A stretch of DNA of 53,053 bases, taken from contig JBBQXF010000017.1 of assembly GCA_038209965.1 (NCBI GenBank), positions 1-53,053 on the forward strand, given 5' to 3'. Position 1 is the stretch's first letter, and the number at the start of each line of letters is the position of its first letter. Positions 1-9,480 of this stretch are shown one piece after another. The notes beneath the pieces were generated by a model. The model was not told the DNA's origin, did not search any database, and saw nothing but the letters and a program-made list of their open reading frames with translations. A program made the translations under genes and the position numbers. Origin of the DNA: JALONO01 sp038209965. Its GTDB lineage: Bacteria; Bacteroidota; Bacteroidia; Cytophagales; Thermoflexibacteraceae.

Positions 1-139
1 TTCCAGCGAAGCAGAAACACCGATGATGTCGGCGCCGGCTTCTGCCAAAGCAATGGCCATCGCCTTGCCGATGCCACGTTTGCAGCCAGTAACTAGGGCA
101 ACTTTGCCGTCCAATTCAAAAAAATGTAGAATGCTCATG
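1..139 (-). CDS. kduD: KduD-like short-chain dehydrogenase, N-terminal fragment (gene runs off the left edge)
   Basis: The minus strand encodes the first 46 residues of a short-chain dehydrogenase. They begin MSILHFFELDGKVALVTG and continue into a TGCKRGIG cofactor loop (TGxxxGxG Rossmann motif). The N-terminus resembles 2-deoxy-D-gluconate 3-dehydrogenase (KduD), which handles keto-deoxy-uronate intermediates from polysaccharide lyase products. The start is the ATG at 139; the C-terminus lies outside the window. It diverges from the IclR regulator, and a 15-bp palindrome sits 9 bases upstream of its start. Membership of the adjacent polysaccharide locus is inferred from this arrangement. Another SDR of the same family cannot be excluded from 46 residues. 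Confidence 0.75.
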
Positions 140-147
140 GTTTTTAT

Positions 148-162
148 TCAATATTGTTGAAC
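148..162. promoter_or_regulatory. Candidate operator palindrome TTCAA-N5-TTGAA in the kduD/iclR divergent region
   Basis: The sequence is TTCAATATTGTTGAA, a perfect 5-bp inverted repeat with a 5-bp spacer. It lies between the divergent kduD-like and iclR genes. The same arms and spacing recur at 17095-17109 upstream of susC. IclR-family proteins bind short palindromes of about this length, so an IclR operator is likely, but this is inferred. Confidence 0.5.
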
Positions 163-241
163 TTAATAAAAAAAACGACTAAAATTACGCCAAAAATTGG
201 CTTTTCAGCTGGTGTATTCAAATACTCACACCATTCAAAAG

Positions 242-988
242 ATGATGATTCAAGTTGTAGTCAGGGCATTAGAAATCTTGGAATACGTCAGCAAGCAATC
301 TAATGAACCCGTTTCACTTAGCGAAATTTCTACTGCGGTAGGTTTGCACCAGCCAACCTGCGCCAATATTGTCAAAACCTTAGTTACCAAAAATTATTTG
401 GAACATTTGGGACGCAAGCATGGCTACCGCTTGGGCGCAAATGCCTATCATTTGACAGGCAACCTTGCGTATAGCCAAAACCTCATTTTAGCGGCAAAAG
501 ATGTCATGGAAAACCTGACAAAAACCTTGAATGAAAGTAGTTTGCTCGGTATCTTGCGAAACCATAAACGTTATTTATTGCATACCTCCCAAAGCGACCA
601 TGATTTATTGGTTCGTTCTCGCACAGAAACAGACATTTATCCTACTGCCACTGGTAGAATTCTTATGGCTTTCATGCCCATTAAAGACTTGGAAAACATC
701 ATTCAAGTAATTGGGTTGCCCCAGCCTCAGGTTTGGCAAGGTGCGCAGACCAAAGAAGATTTGCTACTGGCTTTAGACGAAATCCGTCGTAATGAAATGG
801 CTTTCACACTTTCTGCCAAACATATTGTAGGCGTAAGTGTACCAATAAAAAAAGCGGACAAAGTACTTGCCAGTTTAAGTGTCTTTCTACCCGAAAGCCG
901 CTATACCCCCCCCCATAAAGCGCAGATTATTCATGAATTAGTCAAAGCAAAAGAAAAAATAAACGAAAGATTAAGCCAAGAAGAATAG
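242..988 (+). CDS. IclR-family transcriptional regulator
   Basis: This encodes 248 residues. The N-terminal winged helix-turn-helix (about residues 5-65) includes VVRALEILEYVSK and SLSEISTAVGLHQPT, typical of IclR proteins. The remaining ~180 residues match the ligand-binding IclR effector domain. IclR proteins often control sugar-acid and aromatic catabolism. The frame is open back to a TTG at 197, but the first ATG pair (242/245) leaves a normal IclR N-terminus, so 242 was chosen. It diverges from the kduD-like gene and converges on the dehydrogenase gene ending at 992. It is the only regulator beside the polysaccharide locus and is its likely controller; the ligand is unknown. Confidence 0.9.
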   Translation: MMIQVVVRALEILEYVSKQSNEPVSLSEISTAVGLHQPTCANIVKTLVTKNYLEHLGRKHGYRLGANAYHLTGNLAYSQNLILAAKDVMENLTKTLNESSLLGILRNHKRYLLHTSQSDHDLLVRSRTETDIYPTATGRILMAFMPIKDLENIIQVIGLPQPQVWQGAQTKEDLLLALDEIRRNEMAFTLSAKHIVGVSVPIKKADKVLASLSVFLPESRYTPPHKAQIIHELVKAKEKINERLSQEE

Positions 989-991
989 CTA

Positions 992-2005
992 TTACCTACA
1001 ATCGAGCAAATACTTCATACCCGCAGGATTTTTGTCAATTATTTCAAACACACTTTGTACCTCGGTCAAAGGAGAAACTTGGGTAATTAGTTTTTGGAGT
1101 GGAAGTTTTTCTGAATCAATGAGTTGTATCGCAGCTTCAAAATCTTCCGACTCATAGACCCTTGCCCCTATCATCTCGATTTCTCGCCAAAAAAATCTGA
1201 ATAAATCTACTTGACGAGGCTCCGCATGAATTGCTACCATGACGATACGCCCCCGCACACGAGGCAAGTTGGTCATTGCTTTGACACCAGTTTGCACGCC
1301 TGAAACTTCGAAAACGACATCAGCCATTTCACTTTTCGTAAAAACCTCCACTGCTTTTTCCAAGTCTTCTTGGATAGGATTAATTACCTGAAAACCAAGT
1401 TCACGACAAAGTGCGATGCGACTTTCATTGAGTTCTGAAATGAGTACATTTGCCCCCTTTTCTCTGGCTACCAGCGCAATCAATATCCCAATGGGTCCGC
1501 CACCAATGACCACTATATTTTCGCCTGATTTTACCCTGCCAAGCCTTACATCATGACAGGCAACCGCCAGGGGCTCACACATTGCGCCCAAGTCAAGCGG
1601 CACGTTATCAGGAAGTTTATGTAAGGTGTAGGCAGGTACATTCCAAAAGGTTTGCATTCCACCAGCACTATCGATCCCAATGAATTTCAAGTTTTTGCCA
1701 ATGTGCTGAAACCCGTTATCAGAGGGGTGTGCCTCGCCAATTTTTAAGGGACGAACGGTTACCCTGTCACCAATTTTGATATTTTGAACGTTCGTGCCGA
1801 TTGCTTCCACCACGCCGCTTACTTCATGCCCAATCACTTGCGGCAGAGAAAGTCGATGCGCCATCGCGCCATGAAAAATATGCACGTCGGTTCCACACAC
1901 GCCACAGTAAGCAACTTTGAGGCGCACCTCATCGGCAGAAGGTGTGAGAATGGGGGATTGATTGATTTGAAAGGATTGGTTACCTTGATAATATGCAGCG
2001 CTCAT
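992..2005 (-). CDS. Zinc-type alcohol/polyol dehydrogenase (MDR family)
   Basis: This 337-residue protein is a medium-chain dehydrogenase. The GroES-like domain shows catalytic zinc ligands C37 (YCGVCGTDVH) and H60-E61 (IGHEVSG). The Rossmann domain has a glycine-rich VVIGGGPIGILI near residues 165-176. It resembles sorbitol or threonine dehydrogenase-type enzymes that oxidise a secondary alcohol with NAD(P). The four-cysteine structural zinc lobe usual after about residue 90 is absent: the SDNGFQHIGKNLKF stretch contains no cysteine. It is the last gene of the minus-strand polysaccharide operon and overlaps the VOC gene by 4 bases, suggesting translational coupling. It probably acts on a sugar or uronate intermediate; the substrate is not identifiable. 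Confidence 0.88.
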   Translation of the reverse strand: MSAAYYQGNQSFQINQSPILTPSADEVRLKVAYCGVCGTDVHIFHGAMAHRLSLPQVIGHEVSGVVEAIGTNVQNIKIGDRVTVRPLKIGEAHPSDNGFQHIGKNLKFIGIDSAGGMQTFWNVPAYTLHKLPDNVPLDLGAMCEPLAVACHDVRLGRVKSGENIVVIGGGPIGILIALVAREKGANVLISELNESRIALCRELGFQVINPIQEDLEKAVEVFTKSEMADVVFEVSGVQTGVKAMTNLPRVRGRIVMVAIHAEPRQVDLFRFFWREIEMIGARVYESEDFEAAIQLIDSEKLPLQKLITQVSPLTEVQSVFEIIDKNPAGMKYLLDCR

Positions 2006-2397
2006 TGATTTTCAAATTTTCGTTCTAAGATTTGTAACATATTTCCTTCGCAATCAAACAGGTTTCTGACCCGTCCGCCCGCAATGGCTTTGATGGTTTC
2101 GCCGCCCCACACTATGTTTTTTGAGTTCAAAAAAACAATAGCGTCTTCTATATTGCTTACCCGAATAGCCAAATGCGACCAGCCTGGTGTCCAAGTGGTA
2201 CGGTCGTGCCTTAGTGTATCATCTTTCGGCATGATTTCTAAGAGTGTGCCATCAGGTGCTTTGAGCATCCAAACTGGTTTTGGGTGTCTAAAAAGCTTTT
2301 CATAACCCAAAACTTCACAGTACCAATTTGCCAATTTTTCAACGTCATCTGCGGCAAGTGCAGGGTGATCTATTCCTGTAAACAAGCTTTTCATCAT
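2002..2397 (-). CDS. VOC-family (glyoxalase/dioxygenase fold) protein
   Basis: This 131-residue protein has the vicinal-oxygen-chelate layout: GIDHPALAADDVEKLANWYCEVLG at the start, a central GTLLEIMPKDD, and a second repeat with WSHLAIRVSNIEDAI. The paired beta-alpha-beta-beta-beta units and the His and Glu candidate ligands fit a metal-dependent VOC enzyme. It overlaps the lyase gene and the dehydrogenase gene by 4 bases each, so all three are probably translated together. VOC proteins in polysaccharide loci may act on unsaturated or keto-sugar intermediates, but the reaction here is unknown. Confidence 0.82.
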   Translation of the reverse strand: MMKSLFTGIDHPALAADDVEKLANWYCEVLGYEKLFRHPKPVWMLKAPDGTLLEIMPKDDTLRHDRTTWTPGWSHLAIRVSNIEDAIVFLNSKNIVWGGETIKAIAGGRVRNLFDCEGNMLQILERKFENQ

Positions 2398-4457
2398 TTG
2401 AGATTAAAATTTGATTCTTCTAACTTAGCAACTGATTTTGAATGTTTTATAGTTAGTTTCAAAGGGAATTCACTAACTATTTCTAAGCTAATCGCATTTA
2501 AAGGGTTTTGAACATGAATAATGCGATTCTCTTGTGCATTTGTATCGATAGTAAATTTGTAATCAGCTATCAACGCCAACTCATCAACGGCAATAATATG
2601 AATACCAAGTAGTTGTGTCTGTCCTTCGTTTGCGGTATGCCTAAAAAGTAAACCACTTCCTGTTTTGCCTTCGCCCTGCTGATTAGGTTCTGGGTGATAA
2701 GCATCATGGGCGTATGCGTAAGTGGGTCCGCTGATATCCAAGCCATTGACATTAAATAGTTTCATGCCCACTTGATGTCGACACACCGAAAGCAAATGGT
2801 TGTGTCTTTCCCAAACCGTTTTATCATCACGATTATTGACCAACCAGTTCCAAACGGTCTTAACGGGTTCTTTTGCCTGAATGCGGTCGATGATGAGCGT
2901 AATATTTGCGCCTACTTGTATCCATGCCCGCATAAACTCCTGAATTGGTTCGCCGTAAGAAGCCCCTACTTCAGAAACAACCAATGAAACATCGCCAAAT
3001 CGCTCACAATGCAGCAACTTCCCGCCTCTATCTATTGGGGGCATGGGTTTTCCACTGGCAATTTTACGGCGGGGCAAAATGTTTTTTTGTTCTAATAGTT
3101 TTATTTTGGCCAGGTCTTCTTGTAATCCAAGTGCTTCATTTTCAATGAGAAATGTGCAAGTGTTATGGGTTTGGGTACTGCTTTCAATGCCATGGATGAG
3201 ATTGCGGTAGCAGCTATGCCCTGCATCTATCAACAAGCGTTCTTGCTGAAACGCCAAAATGAAACTGTTAAGATCTCCCTGTAAATGCCCAGCGGTATAG
3301 CAACCATCATTATTGCCTGCTTGGATAGCTAAGATGCTGCTTCCCTGCCACTTATCTCTGACAAAAGTATTTCCATTGGAAAATGCGTGGGTCAATGGTA
3401 AATCCAAATCTTTTGGTGAAACAGGTGCGCTCGTGTGGGTGAGCAAGGGCAAAGTCAGAAACCCCCAGTCATTTCTCATCCCAAATGTTGCCAAGTCATG
3501 GGGGGCTTGTAGGGAATTTGCTTCGTAGTATTCTTGAAAAATCCAACGAGCCAACCTTGCGCTAATTACCTCATTTGCTGGCGATAACCTACTGGAAATA
3601 TGCAACAGCAAATCCCCTGATGGTCGGAAAATGGCAGCAGAATCATTGAAATTTGCTGCCCTGGCAATAGGAAAATCTCCCCAAGTGGACATCGGTTTTT
3701 GGTAAAACAAACTACTTGCGACCCAAAACATTCCTTTCCCGTAGCTTTGAATATCAATTTGTTGGGCATGTTCAGGATGCGTTCTCACCAAAGATTCATA
3801 AGCAAGCATGAGCGCATTTGCCAGGTAATTGCCGTATTGCAAAGACTCACCATACGAACCATCGGGCTGGAATGCTTGGGTAAGGATCTGTATTTCAGGT
3901 AAAAATTCTTTTATCAGGGCTTCGTTCTGTAAGGTTGAGGAAGCTACCAGAGCCCCTGAAGCCATGATGCCTCGCCAATTTGCCAAGTGGTTGTTTTTGT
4001 GCAGCCAACGGCGGCACAGCACGATTCCCTTGTCATATAGATTGCGTTTAACTTCTGCTAATTCATCGTTTTGGAAAACCTCTTTTGCCAAATCCAATAC
4101 AGCAGCGACTCCCCAGCAAAGGTGCGCTGTTTCCAGGTTGCCCACAAAAGGCTCGGAATGTTCTCTGAACCAAGGTCCCACCCAATCGTAGGCAGGACGA
4201 CGAATAATCGCTAAAGTAAGGCTTCGCAACCATTCGGCTGAAGCTTCTGAAGGCTGTAGGGCATACTGCATCGCGCCATCGGAGAGGTATTCGGCTACGG
4301 GGTACCACCATTGGGTAGTTGCGCCACCAGTCAATATACCCAACGAGTTTGTCCTTTGTTTTACCCTAATTTCCAACGCCTTTCTAAATCGCTTGACTAT
4401 TGGGTCGTTGGACGCGATTATTTGTTGTCTTTCTATTTCACTAAGAAAATTGGACAT
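2394..4457 (-). CDS. Heparinase II/III-family polysaccharide lyase-like protein
   Basis: This 687-residue protein has an N-terminal alpha-helical toroid-like half (about residues 1-330) and a C-terminal beta-sandwich half. The latter carries the family signature around GHLQGDLNSFILAFQ, LLIDAGHSCYRN and STQTHNTCTF. The family (PL12/15/17/21-like) cleaves uronate-containing oligo- or polysaccharides by beta-elimination. No signal peptide is visible, so it probably acts in the cytoplasm on imported oligosaccharides, in line with the symporter in the same operon. The exact PL family cannot be set by eye. It begins 29 bases after the RraA-like gene and overlaps the VOC gene downstream. Confidence 0.8.
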   Translation of the reverse strand: MSNFLSEIERQQIIASNDPIVKRFRKALEIRVKQRTNSLGILTGGATTQWWYPVAEYLSDGAMQYALQPSEASAEWLRSLTLAIIRRPAYDWVGPWFREHSEPFVGNLETAHLCWGVAAVLDLAKEVFQNDELAEVKRNLYDKGIVLCRRWLHKNNHLANWRGIMASGALVASSTLQNEALIKEFLPEIQILTQAFQPDGSYGESLQYGNYLANALMLAYESLVRTHPEHAQQIDIQSYGKGMFWVASSLFYQKPMSTWGDFPIARAANFNDSAAIFRPSGDLLLHISSRLSPANEVISARLARWIFQEYYEANSLQAPHDLATFGMRNDWGFLTLPLLTHTSAPVSPKDLDLPLTHAFSNGNTFVRDKWQGSSILAIQAGNNDGCYTAGHLQGDLNSFILAFQQERLLIDAGHSCYRNLIHGIESSTQTHNTCTFLIENEALGLQEDLAKIKLLEQKNILPRRKIASGKPMPPIDRGGKLLHCERFGDVSLVVSEVGASYGEPIQEFMRAWIQVGANITLIIDRIQAKEPVKTVWNWLVNNRDDKTVWERHNHLLSVCRHQVGMKLFNVNGLDISGPTYAYAHDAYHPEPNQQGEGKTGSGLLFRHTANEGQTQLLGIHIIAVDELALIADYKFTIDTNAQENRIIHVQNPLNAISLEIVSEFPLKLTIKHSKSVAKLEESNFNLK

Positions 4458-4486
4458 TTACATTTAGATTAGTGCCGGTGCAAGTT

Positions 4487-5176
4487 TTAAAAATACCCTC
4501 CATTTTTGACTACTTCGGTAGGTGTCATACCACTTTCTACCATTGCTTTGATGTCATCTTCTTTGTGAATGATTTTTTCGGCTTCCAACAACACCTCGTA
4601 GGCAATTTTTCTGGGAATTGCAATTACGCCATCGATATCGCCAAAAATCCAATCACCTGAATGAATGATGACTTCCCCGATCAGGATTGGCTTTTGAAAA
4701 TAGTACATGCGAAATCGCCCCAGCATTCCCGTATTTGCCTTGTATTTATAAAAGATAGGAAAGCCTTGATTAAGAATGGATTGGGTATCTCTAATGCCAT
4801 TGATGACCGCGCCCCTGCACCCTGCTCTCATTGCTGCCATGGTCATTACCTCGCCCCATTGAGAAGTAATGGTGTCGCCTGTGCAGTCCCAAACCACCAC
4901 CGAGTCTTTGTGAAGTGCCTCTAACATCTGCGCTCTCATCTCAAACTCGCCGTCGGTGGTAATGTCGGGCGCACCTTTAACGGTGAACGCCTCTCCAGCA
5001 ATTTTCATTTCTTCTCTTAGCGGCTGGTATTGAGTGGGCAAACTTGTGGCGTGCATTTGGTAATTAAAGCGAAGCACATCATTGACCGCACCTGTATAGA
5101 GTTTTAAATATCTTTCTCTCATTTCACCAATTGAAATGGGAAAAGGTTGGAGGTGTTTCTTTCCGTTTAGTTCCAT
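4487..5176 (-). CDS. RraA-family protein (HMG/CHA aldolase-like or demethylmenaquinone methyltransferase fold)
   Basis: This 229-residue protein has the RraA/HMG-aldolase core: VWDCTGDTITSQWGEVM, GCRGAVINGIRD and GDWIFGDIDGVIAIPR. The GxxRD and GDxDGV motifs are the usual metal- and substrate-binding segments. Several family members are class II pyruvate aldolases, and RraA-like proteins are common in uronate catabolic loci. It lies 18 bases after the SDR gene and 29 before the lyase gene. A role in cleaving a keto-acid intermediate is plausible but inferred. The usual VIDG is VING here. Confidence 0.85.
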   Translation of the reverse strand: MELNGKKHLQPFPISIGEMRERYLKLYTGAVNDVLRFNYQMHATSLPTQYQPLREEMKIAGEAFTVKGAPDITTDGEFEMRAQMLEALHKDSVVVWDCTGDTITSQWGEVMTMAAMRAGCRGAVINGIRDTQSILNQGFPIFYKYKANTGMLGRFRMYYFQKPILIGEVIIHSGDWIFGDIDGVIAIPRKIAYEVLLEAEKIIHKEDDIKAMVESGMTPTEVVKNGGYF

Positions 5177-5194
5177 ATTGATAAGATTAAAAAA

Positions 5195-5896
5195 TTATCC
5201 CATTAAAAATTTGATATTGTCAAAATTAATTTCTCTGATGAGGACCTCATCAGGCTGATTGAGGACGAAAATGATGGTGTTGGCGACCTGTTCTACTTTT
5301 AAAAACTTTTCCCGCGGCACTTGCCGATCGCCCCAATAATCACTATCGGTTGGTCCAGGATTAATGTCCGTTACCTTGATGCCCAGTTTGACAGCTTGGT
5401 CTGCCAAGCCACTGCTGAGTCCTCTTGCTCCAAATTTGGAAGCACAATAAATCGGCGCATTGGGATTGGTCCGTTGCCCAGCCATAGAGATGACAGTAGC
5501 GATATGCCCTTGCTTTTTTGCTTTCATAATTTTGAAAGCGGCCCGGTTACAAAGGAATACGCCCCGCATATTGGTAACCATCATTTTTTCGTAAACTTCC
5601 AGCTCGGTTTCGGCAAGGTCTGGCGAAGTCAAGCCAAGTCCTGCATTATTGAGCAAAATATCAACTGTACCAAACTGTTTGACACATTCGGCAAAGCCAG
5701 CACTTACTTCTGCTTCTTCGCTTACATCTCCTTTGAAAGAATAAAGATTTGGGTGCTGCACTTCTGAGGCGAGCTGGTGGGTGCGGCTAAAATCAAAAAC
5801 TTTTGCGCCTAACTCCAATAATTGAACGGCGGTTGCCTTTCCAATTCCTTTTGATGCCCCAGTGATAAAACAAACTTTGTTTTGTAAGTAATTCAT
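5195..5896 (-). CDS. Short-chain dehydrogenase/reductase
   Basis: Starting at the ATG at 5896 gives 233 residues beginning MNYLQNKVCFITGASKGIG. The frame is open 24 codons further upstream, but that stretch does not look like SDR sequence. The TGASKGIG cofactor loop, the LLNNAGLG motif and the catalytic YCASK (YxxxK) with an upstream serine are present. In lyase loci such enzymes often reduce the open-chain keto-uronate (DEH-type) product. That role is suggested by context only. It heads the sub-block SDR-RraA-lyase-VOC-dehydrogenase, with 244 AT-rich bases between it and the symporter gene. Confidence 0.9.
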   Translation of the reverse strand: MNYLQNKVCFITGASKGIGKATAVQLLELGAKVFDFSRTHQLASEVQHPNLYSFKGDVSEEAEVSAGFAECVKQFGTVDILLNNAGLGLTSPDLAETELEVYEKMMVTNMRGVFLCNRAAFKIMKAKKQGHIATVISMAGQRTNPNAPIYCASKFGARGLSSGLADQAVKLGIKVTDINPGPTDSDYWGDRQVPREKFLKVEQVANTIIFVLNQPDEVLIREINFDNIKFLMG

Positions 5897-6140
5897 GTTG
5901 ATTTGGTTATAAGCTAAAATATTAAAACCTATGTAAGTATTTAAGTAGGTAAAATATTTGATAATCAATCAGTTATAAAATTTGAAATTTGATTAAACAG
6001 ACGCGCAAGCTAATTTAAATTACTAATAATCAAATAATTATATAAACAGGTAATTTATTCACAAACCAACCAATTATTCATAATTAATTCATTTTCTATA
6101 AGTTACGAATAAATACAGTACCTAAGCAGTTGCAAAACTT

Positions 6141-7838
6141 TTATTTTTCATTTTCAATTTGCTCGGCTGTCAATGCCTTGTTTTTGGCTTGTTCATTGTT
6201 TTGTTTTTTATCTTTCCACAAACCAACACTTGCAATTAGCAAGCAAATGAAGCCTGCCGTTGTTGCCATTCGCCCACTTAGCTGACCAATCGAGGGAAAA
6301 GAAAGCACTAAAAATAAGAGTCCTGTAGCCCCAAAAGAAAAGATATAAAGCCGAAGCAAAGATTTTCTGATTTGTGGATCTCCTGCTTCACTCTTTTGGT
6401 TTGGGGCAATAACAGTATTGAGTTTTAGGAAAAATTCATTCACTTTAAAATGATAAGTGGAAGAGTTCTTTAACAAACCAGAAAGTATGAAAATGAACAA
6501 ACAAAACACGATTTCAATGAGAGTAGCGATCTCCCACTTGATTTCAGGGTGGATATTGAGGAAAAGCCCGACTAACACGCCTCCCATCACGACTGCCCAT
6601 GCGCCTAGGGGATTAGGCTTTCTTAGCAAGATGCCCAGAATCAATGGAATCGCCATTGGGATGGCAAAAAGTCCTGTAAATAGCTTATTTGCTTCAAATG
6701 CTCCCCCAAAATTGCCAACAAAGAGCGCACCTATCGTGACCAAAAAGCCGATGAGCGTCGTCATTGCCCGTCCAGTCCAAAGCAATTCTTGTGAATCTGC
6801 ATTTTTGCGGAAAATGCGTTGATAAATATCTCTGGTCATTACGCTGGCAGTTACGTTGTACTCCGCGCTCAAAGTCGACATGGTTGCGGCGAACATTGCC
6901 GCCATCATCAAGCCCATGATGCCTTCGGGCAGTAGTTTGAGGCAGACACTCACGTACGCCATTTCTGGGTCTGCCAAGTCTGGAATAATCACTCTTGCAG
7001 CAATCGATGGAATTAAAAAGATAATGGGAAATATTAAAAATAGAACTGCCGAAAGCCAAGCCGTTTTGATGCTATCTTTCTCATTTTTAGCACTATAAAA
7101 ACGCTGAATAAAAGCCCAATTGCTATTGTACTTGATGAGAAGCATGATGTAATACACTAGCAGGTACATGGGTGTGCCTTTTGCCCCATTGGTCAGAGTG
7201 AGGTTTTGAGGGATTTGTGCTTGGATATTGGAAAAGCCACCTGCTGCCTCCAAAGACAGCGGCACTAAAATCAGGGTTGCCAAAACCAGAATAATAAACT
7301 GCACCACATCGGTAACCACAACTGCCAATAAGCCGCCTGCAACGGTGTAAATAATCACCACGGTACCACACCCAACAATTGCTATTTCCAAAGGAATTGT
7401 TGTGGCCGCCGAAACAAATAAACCGATGGCATAGAGTTTTATCATTTCATCCAAAATCTTGAAAAGCACCCCACCCCATGAAAGTAACTGACGGACGGAG
7501 GAATTAAAACGAACTTCGAGAAACTCCACCGGGGTAAGGATACCTGCCCTGCGCCATCGCTTGGCGAAAACGGTGGCGGCAACAATACAAGGGGGAACCG
7601 TGCACCAAAGTAGGGTCAAAGCAATTAAGCCATCTTTATAGGCAATGCCTGCATAAGCGACAAAGATAAAGGTGCTAAACATGGTCATAAAGGTGCTTAC
7701 TCCATTGGCGACCCAAGAAACCGAGTTGCCCCCTTTGAAGTAATCGCCAATGTTGCGCACATAGCGACCCAGCGACAGCCCAATAAAGGACATAATGAGC
7801 ATGTAAAAGCCAATAGCGGTATAATCGAGTGTTTTCAA
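6141..7838 (-). CDS. Sodium:solute symporter (SSS family)
   Basis: This 565-residue integral membrane protein has some 13-14 hydrophobic segments. Its N-terminus reads MKTLDYTAIGFYMLIMSFIG, followed by the FKGGNSVSWVANGVSTFMT region typical of SSS transporters, and later MAAMFAATMSTLSAEYN, the family signature area. It should import a sugar, uronate or oligosaccharide with sodium across the inner membrane. It lies in the same minus-strand operon as the glycosidases, lyase and SDRs and is the probable uptake step. The hydrophilic tail (about residues 540-565) is lysine- and glutamate-rich. Confidence 0.93.
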   Translation of the reverse strand: MKTLDYTAIGFYMLIMSFIGLSLGRYVRNIGDYFKGGNSVSWVANGVSTFMTMFSTFIFVAYAGIAYKDGLIALTLLWCTVPPCIVAATVFAKRWRRAGILTPVEFLEVRFNSSVRQLLSWGGVLFKILDEMIKLYAIGLFVSAATTIPLEIAIVGCGTVVIIYTVAGGLLAVVVTDVVQFIILVLATLILVPLSLEAAGGFSNIQAQIPQNLTLTNGAKGTPMYLLVYYIMLLIKYNSNWAFIQRFYSAKNEKDSIKTAWLSAVLFLIFPIIFLIPSIAARVIIPDLADPEMAYVSVCLKLLPEGIMGLMMAAMFAATMSTLSAEYNVTASVMTRDIYQRIFRKNADSQELLWTGRAMTTLIGFLVTIGALFVGNFGGAFEANKLFTGLFAIPMAIPLILGILLRKPNPLGAWAVVMGGVLVGLFLNIHPEIKWEIATLIEIVFCLFIFILSGLLKNSSTYHFKVNEFFLKLNTVIAPNQKSEAGDPQIRKSLLRLYIFSFGATGLLFLVLSFPSIGQLSGRMATTAGFICLLIASVGLWKDKKQNNEQAKNKALTAEQIENEK

Positions 7839-7961
7839 AGGTATTTATTAGTTACTTTACATTGAATAAACGACTTGTGTGCTTAGCACTTAGAAAAAAT
7901 GGTAGTGCACAAAATAGGAACCCTATCAACCTGTTTTGCACACCACCGAAAAAATAAGACT

Positions 7962-9383
7962 TTAAAATTCATTAGCCCCCACGTCCCAATTGCGTGTACC
8001 CCTTGCCTTCCCATTCATATCTGTTGTAAAGAGGGGAGTAGAAGAATTTGGAAGCGTAATCACAACGCCTGTATTAATAGATGGGGAGTTTGGTTTTAAC
8101 GAAAAATCATTCCGATCCATATCATTAAACAATGGGTCTAACAATATATCACTGTCGGTCAGATTGTTTCTGTTGAAACTATTTGCATTATTATTGCTCA
8201 CCTTGAAGTCAAAATATAAGTTGTTGCTTGTCGCGTGAGGAGAAGCCAAATCATGCCAAATGGAAAATCTGGAATTAGCGACCTTGTTATAAAAAATATT
8301 GTTTTTAATCACCAAATTACTGTTTCCAGTATTCCTGCTATAGTTAGCTATTTCCCCCGCAAAACCGGTCTGGGCATTATTGTAAAACGTGTTATTGACT
8401 ATATAAATATTGCTAAATTTGCCGTTTCCGATGTTTTGGAATGTTAAGCCCGAACTTCTACTGTTTACCACCAAATTATTGTAGAGGTATACATCACGCA
8501 AATGACCACCCAATTCCCCCGCAATGCTAAGTCCTCCAGTTTTTTCAAGTCTATTTCCGAAAACCCTGATGTTGTAGGCTTCTTTGCTTCCAGCATCTAC
8601 ATAAATGCCAAGCCTAAATAGATCATGTACATAATTATTGGATACTTCTCCGTTGTATGAGCCACCTTTGGGGTCAATGCCTTCGCCGCCTTGTCCAATA
8701 AAATCTGTATCCCACACTTCGTTGTTGCTAATTACAAAGTCATTTACGCCTGCGAGCGTGATACACTCCTGCGAGCCAATGCCACCCGGTATTTCTGGAC
8801 CTGGCAGTTGGCAGGCTCTCCGAACGTTATTTCTAGTAATTCTTAATGTTGTGGTTGTTTTGACATAAATGCCAGAAGCAACGGTATTAAAAGTAAAACA
8901 GCTATCAAAGGTGATATTATTCGATTCTTCGGCATAGAAACCTGTCCAAAACCCATTTTGGGTTTTTAAACCCTTGACAATGATGTATTGGTTACCCTTC
9001 AATCCAAAAATGCCAGTGAATCGCACCCCTGCATTTTGACCATCTAAAACTGGCAATTCCCCAACCTTGTTTTTAAATATAGTAGGTTTGGCTGCTGTGC
9101 CGTTGCAGGAAATTGGCAAAACCACTTTTTCGGGATATGTTCCCCCACCAATAATGACCGTTGCCCCACTTGGCGCATTATTTGCCGCTTTTTGGATTGT
9201 TTTCCAAGGAGTGCTAGGATTGTTCGCTTGCTCTTTTGTTCGGGTATCATCACCATTTACAGCGACGAAAAAGGTGTTTGTGTCCAACTTAATGGATTCA
9301 GGTGCGGAGTCCTGCTTTGATTTACACCCTAGAAATGATAAAAGTAAAAGCGTTGGGATTATGTGAAAGATGGTCTTTTTCAT
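7962..9383 (-). CDS. Secreted right-handed beta-helix lipoprotein, candidate polysaccharide lyase
   Basis: The ATG at 9383 gives 473 residues beginning with a lipoprotein signal (MKKTIFHIIPTLLLLSFLGC; lipobox SFLGC). The frame stays open 38 codons upstream, but only this start yields a signal peptide. The mature part begins FFVAVNGDDTRTKEQANNPS and WKTIQKAANNAPSGATVIIG, the usual opening of beta-helix carbohydrate-active proteins. It continues in ~20-25-residue coils rich in Asn (for example NNITFDSC, ISNNEVWD, IVNNTFYNNA). Asn ladders of this kind occur in PL6/PL9-like lyases and in epimerases. A surface-exposed lyase or glycan-binding role fits the locus; no catalytic residue could be assigned. 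Confidence 0.78.
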   Translation of the reverse strand: MKKTIFHIIPTLLLLSFLGCKSKQDSAPESIKLDTNTFFVAVNGDDTRTKEQANNPSTPWKTIQKAANNAPSGATVIIGGGTYPEKVVLPISCNGTAAKPTIFKNKVGELPVLDGQNAGVRFTGIFGLKGNQYIIVKGLKTQNGFWTGFYAEESNNITFDSCFTFNTVASGIYVKTTTTLRITRNNVRRACQLPGPEIPGGIGSQECITLAGVNDFVISNNEVWDTDFIGQGGEGIDPKGGSYNGEVSNNYVHDLFRLGIYVDAGSKEAYNIRVFGNRLEKTGGLSIAGELGGHLRDVYLYNNLVVNSRSSGLTFQNIGNGKFSNIYIVNNTFYNNAQTGFAGEIANYSRNTGNSNLVIKNNIFYNKVANSRFSIWHDLASPHATSNNLYFDFKVSNNNANSFNRNNLTDSDILLDPLFNDMDRNDFSLKPNSPSINTGVVITLPNSSTPLFTTDMNGKARGTRNWDVGANEF

Positions 9384-9480
9384 AAGGTGACTAATTTGGG
9401 GTGGATAATTGTTTCTTTGTTTGCTATTGGAGATCAGAAGTGGTTTGAGTACTTGAAATATAGTTTTTCTATAAAGTGAT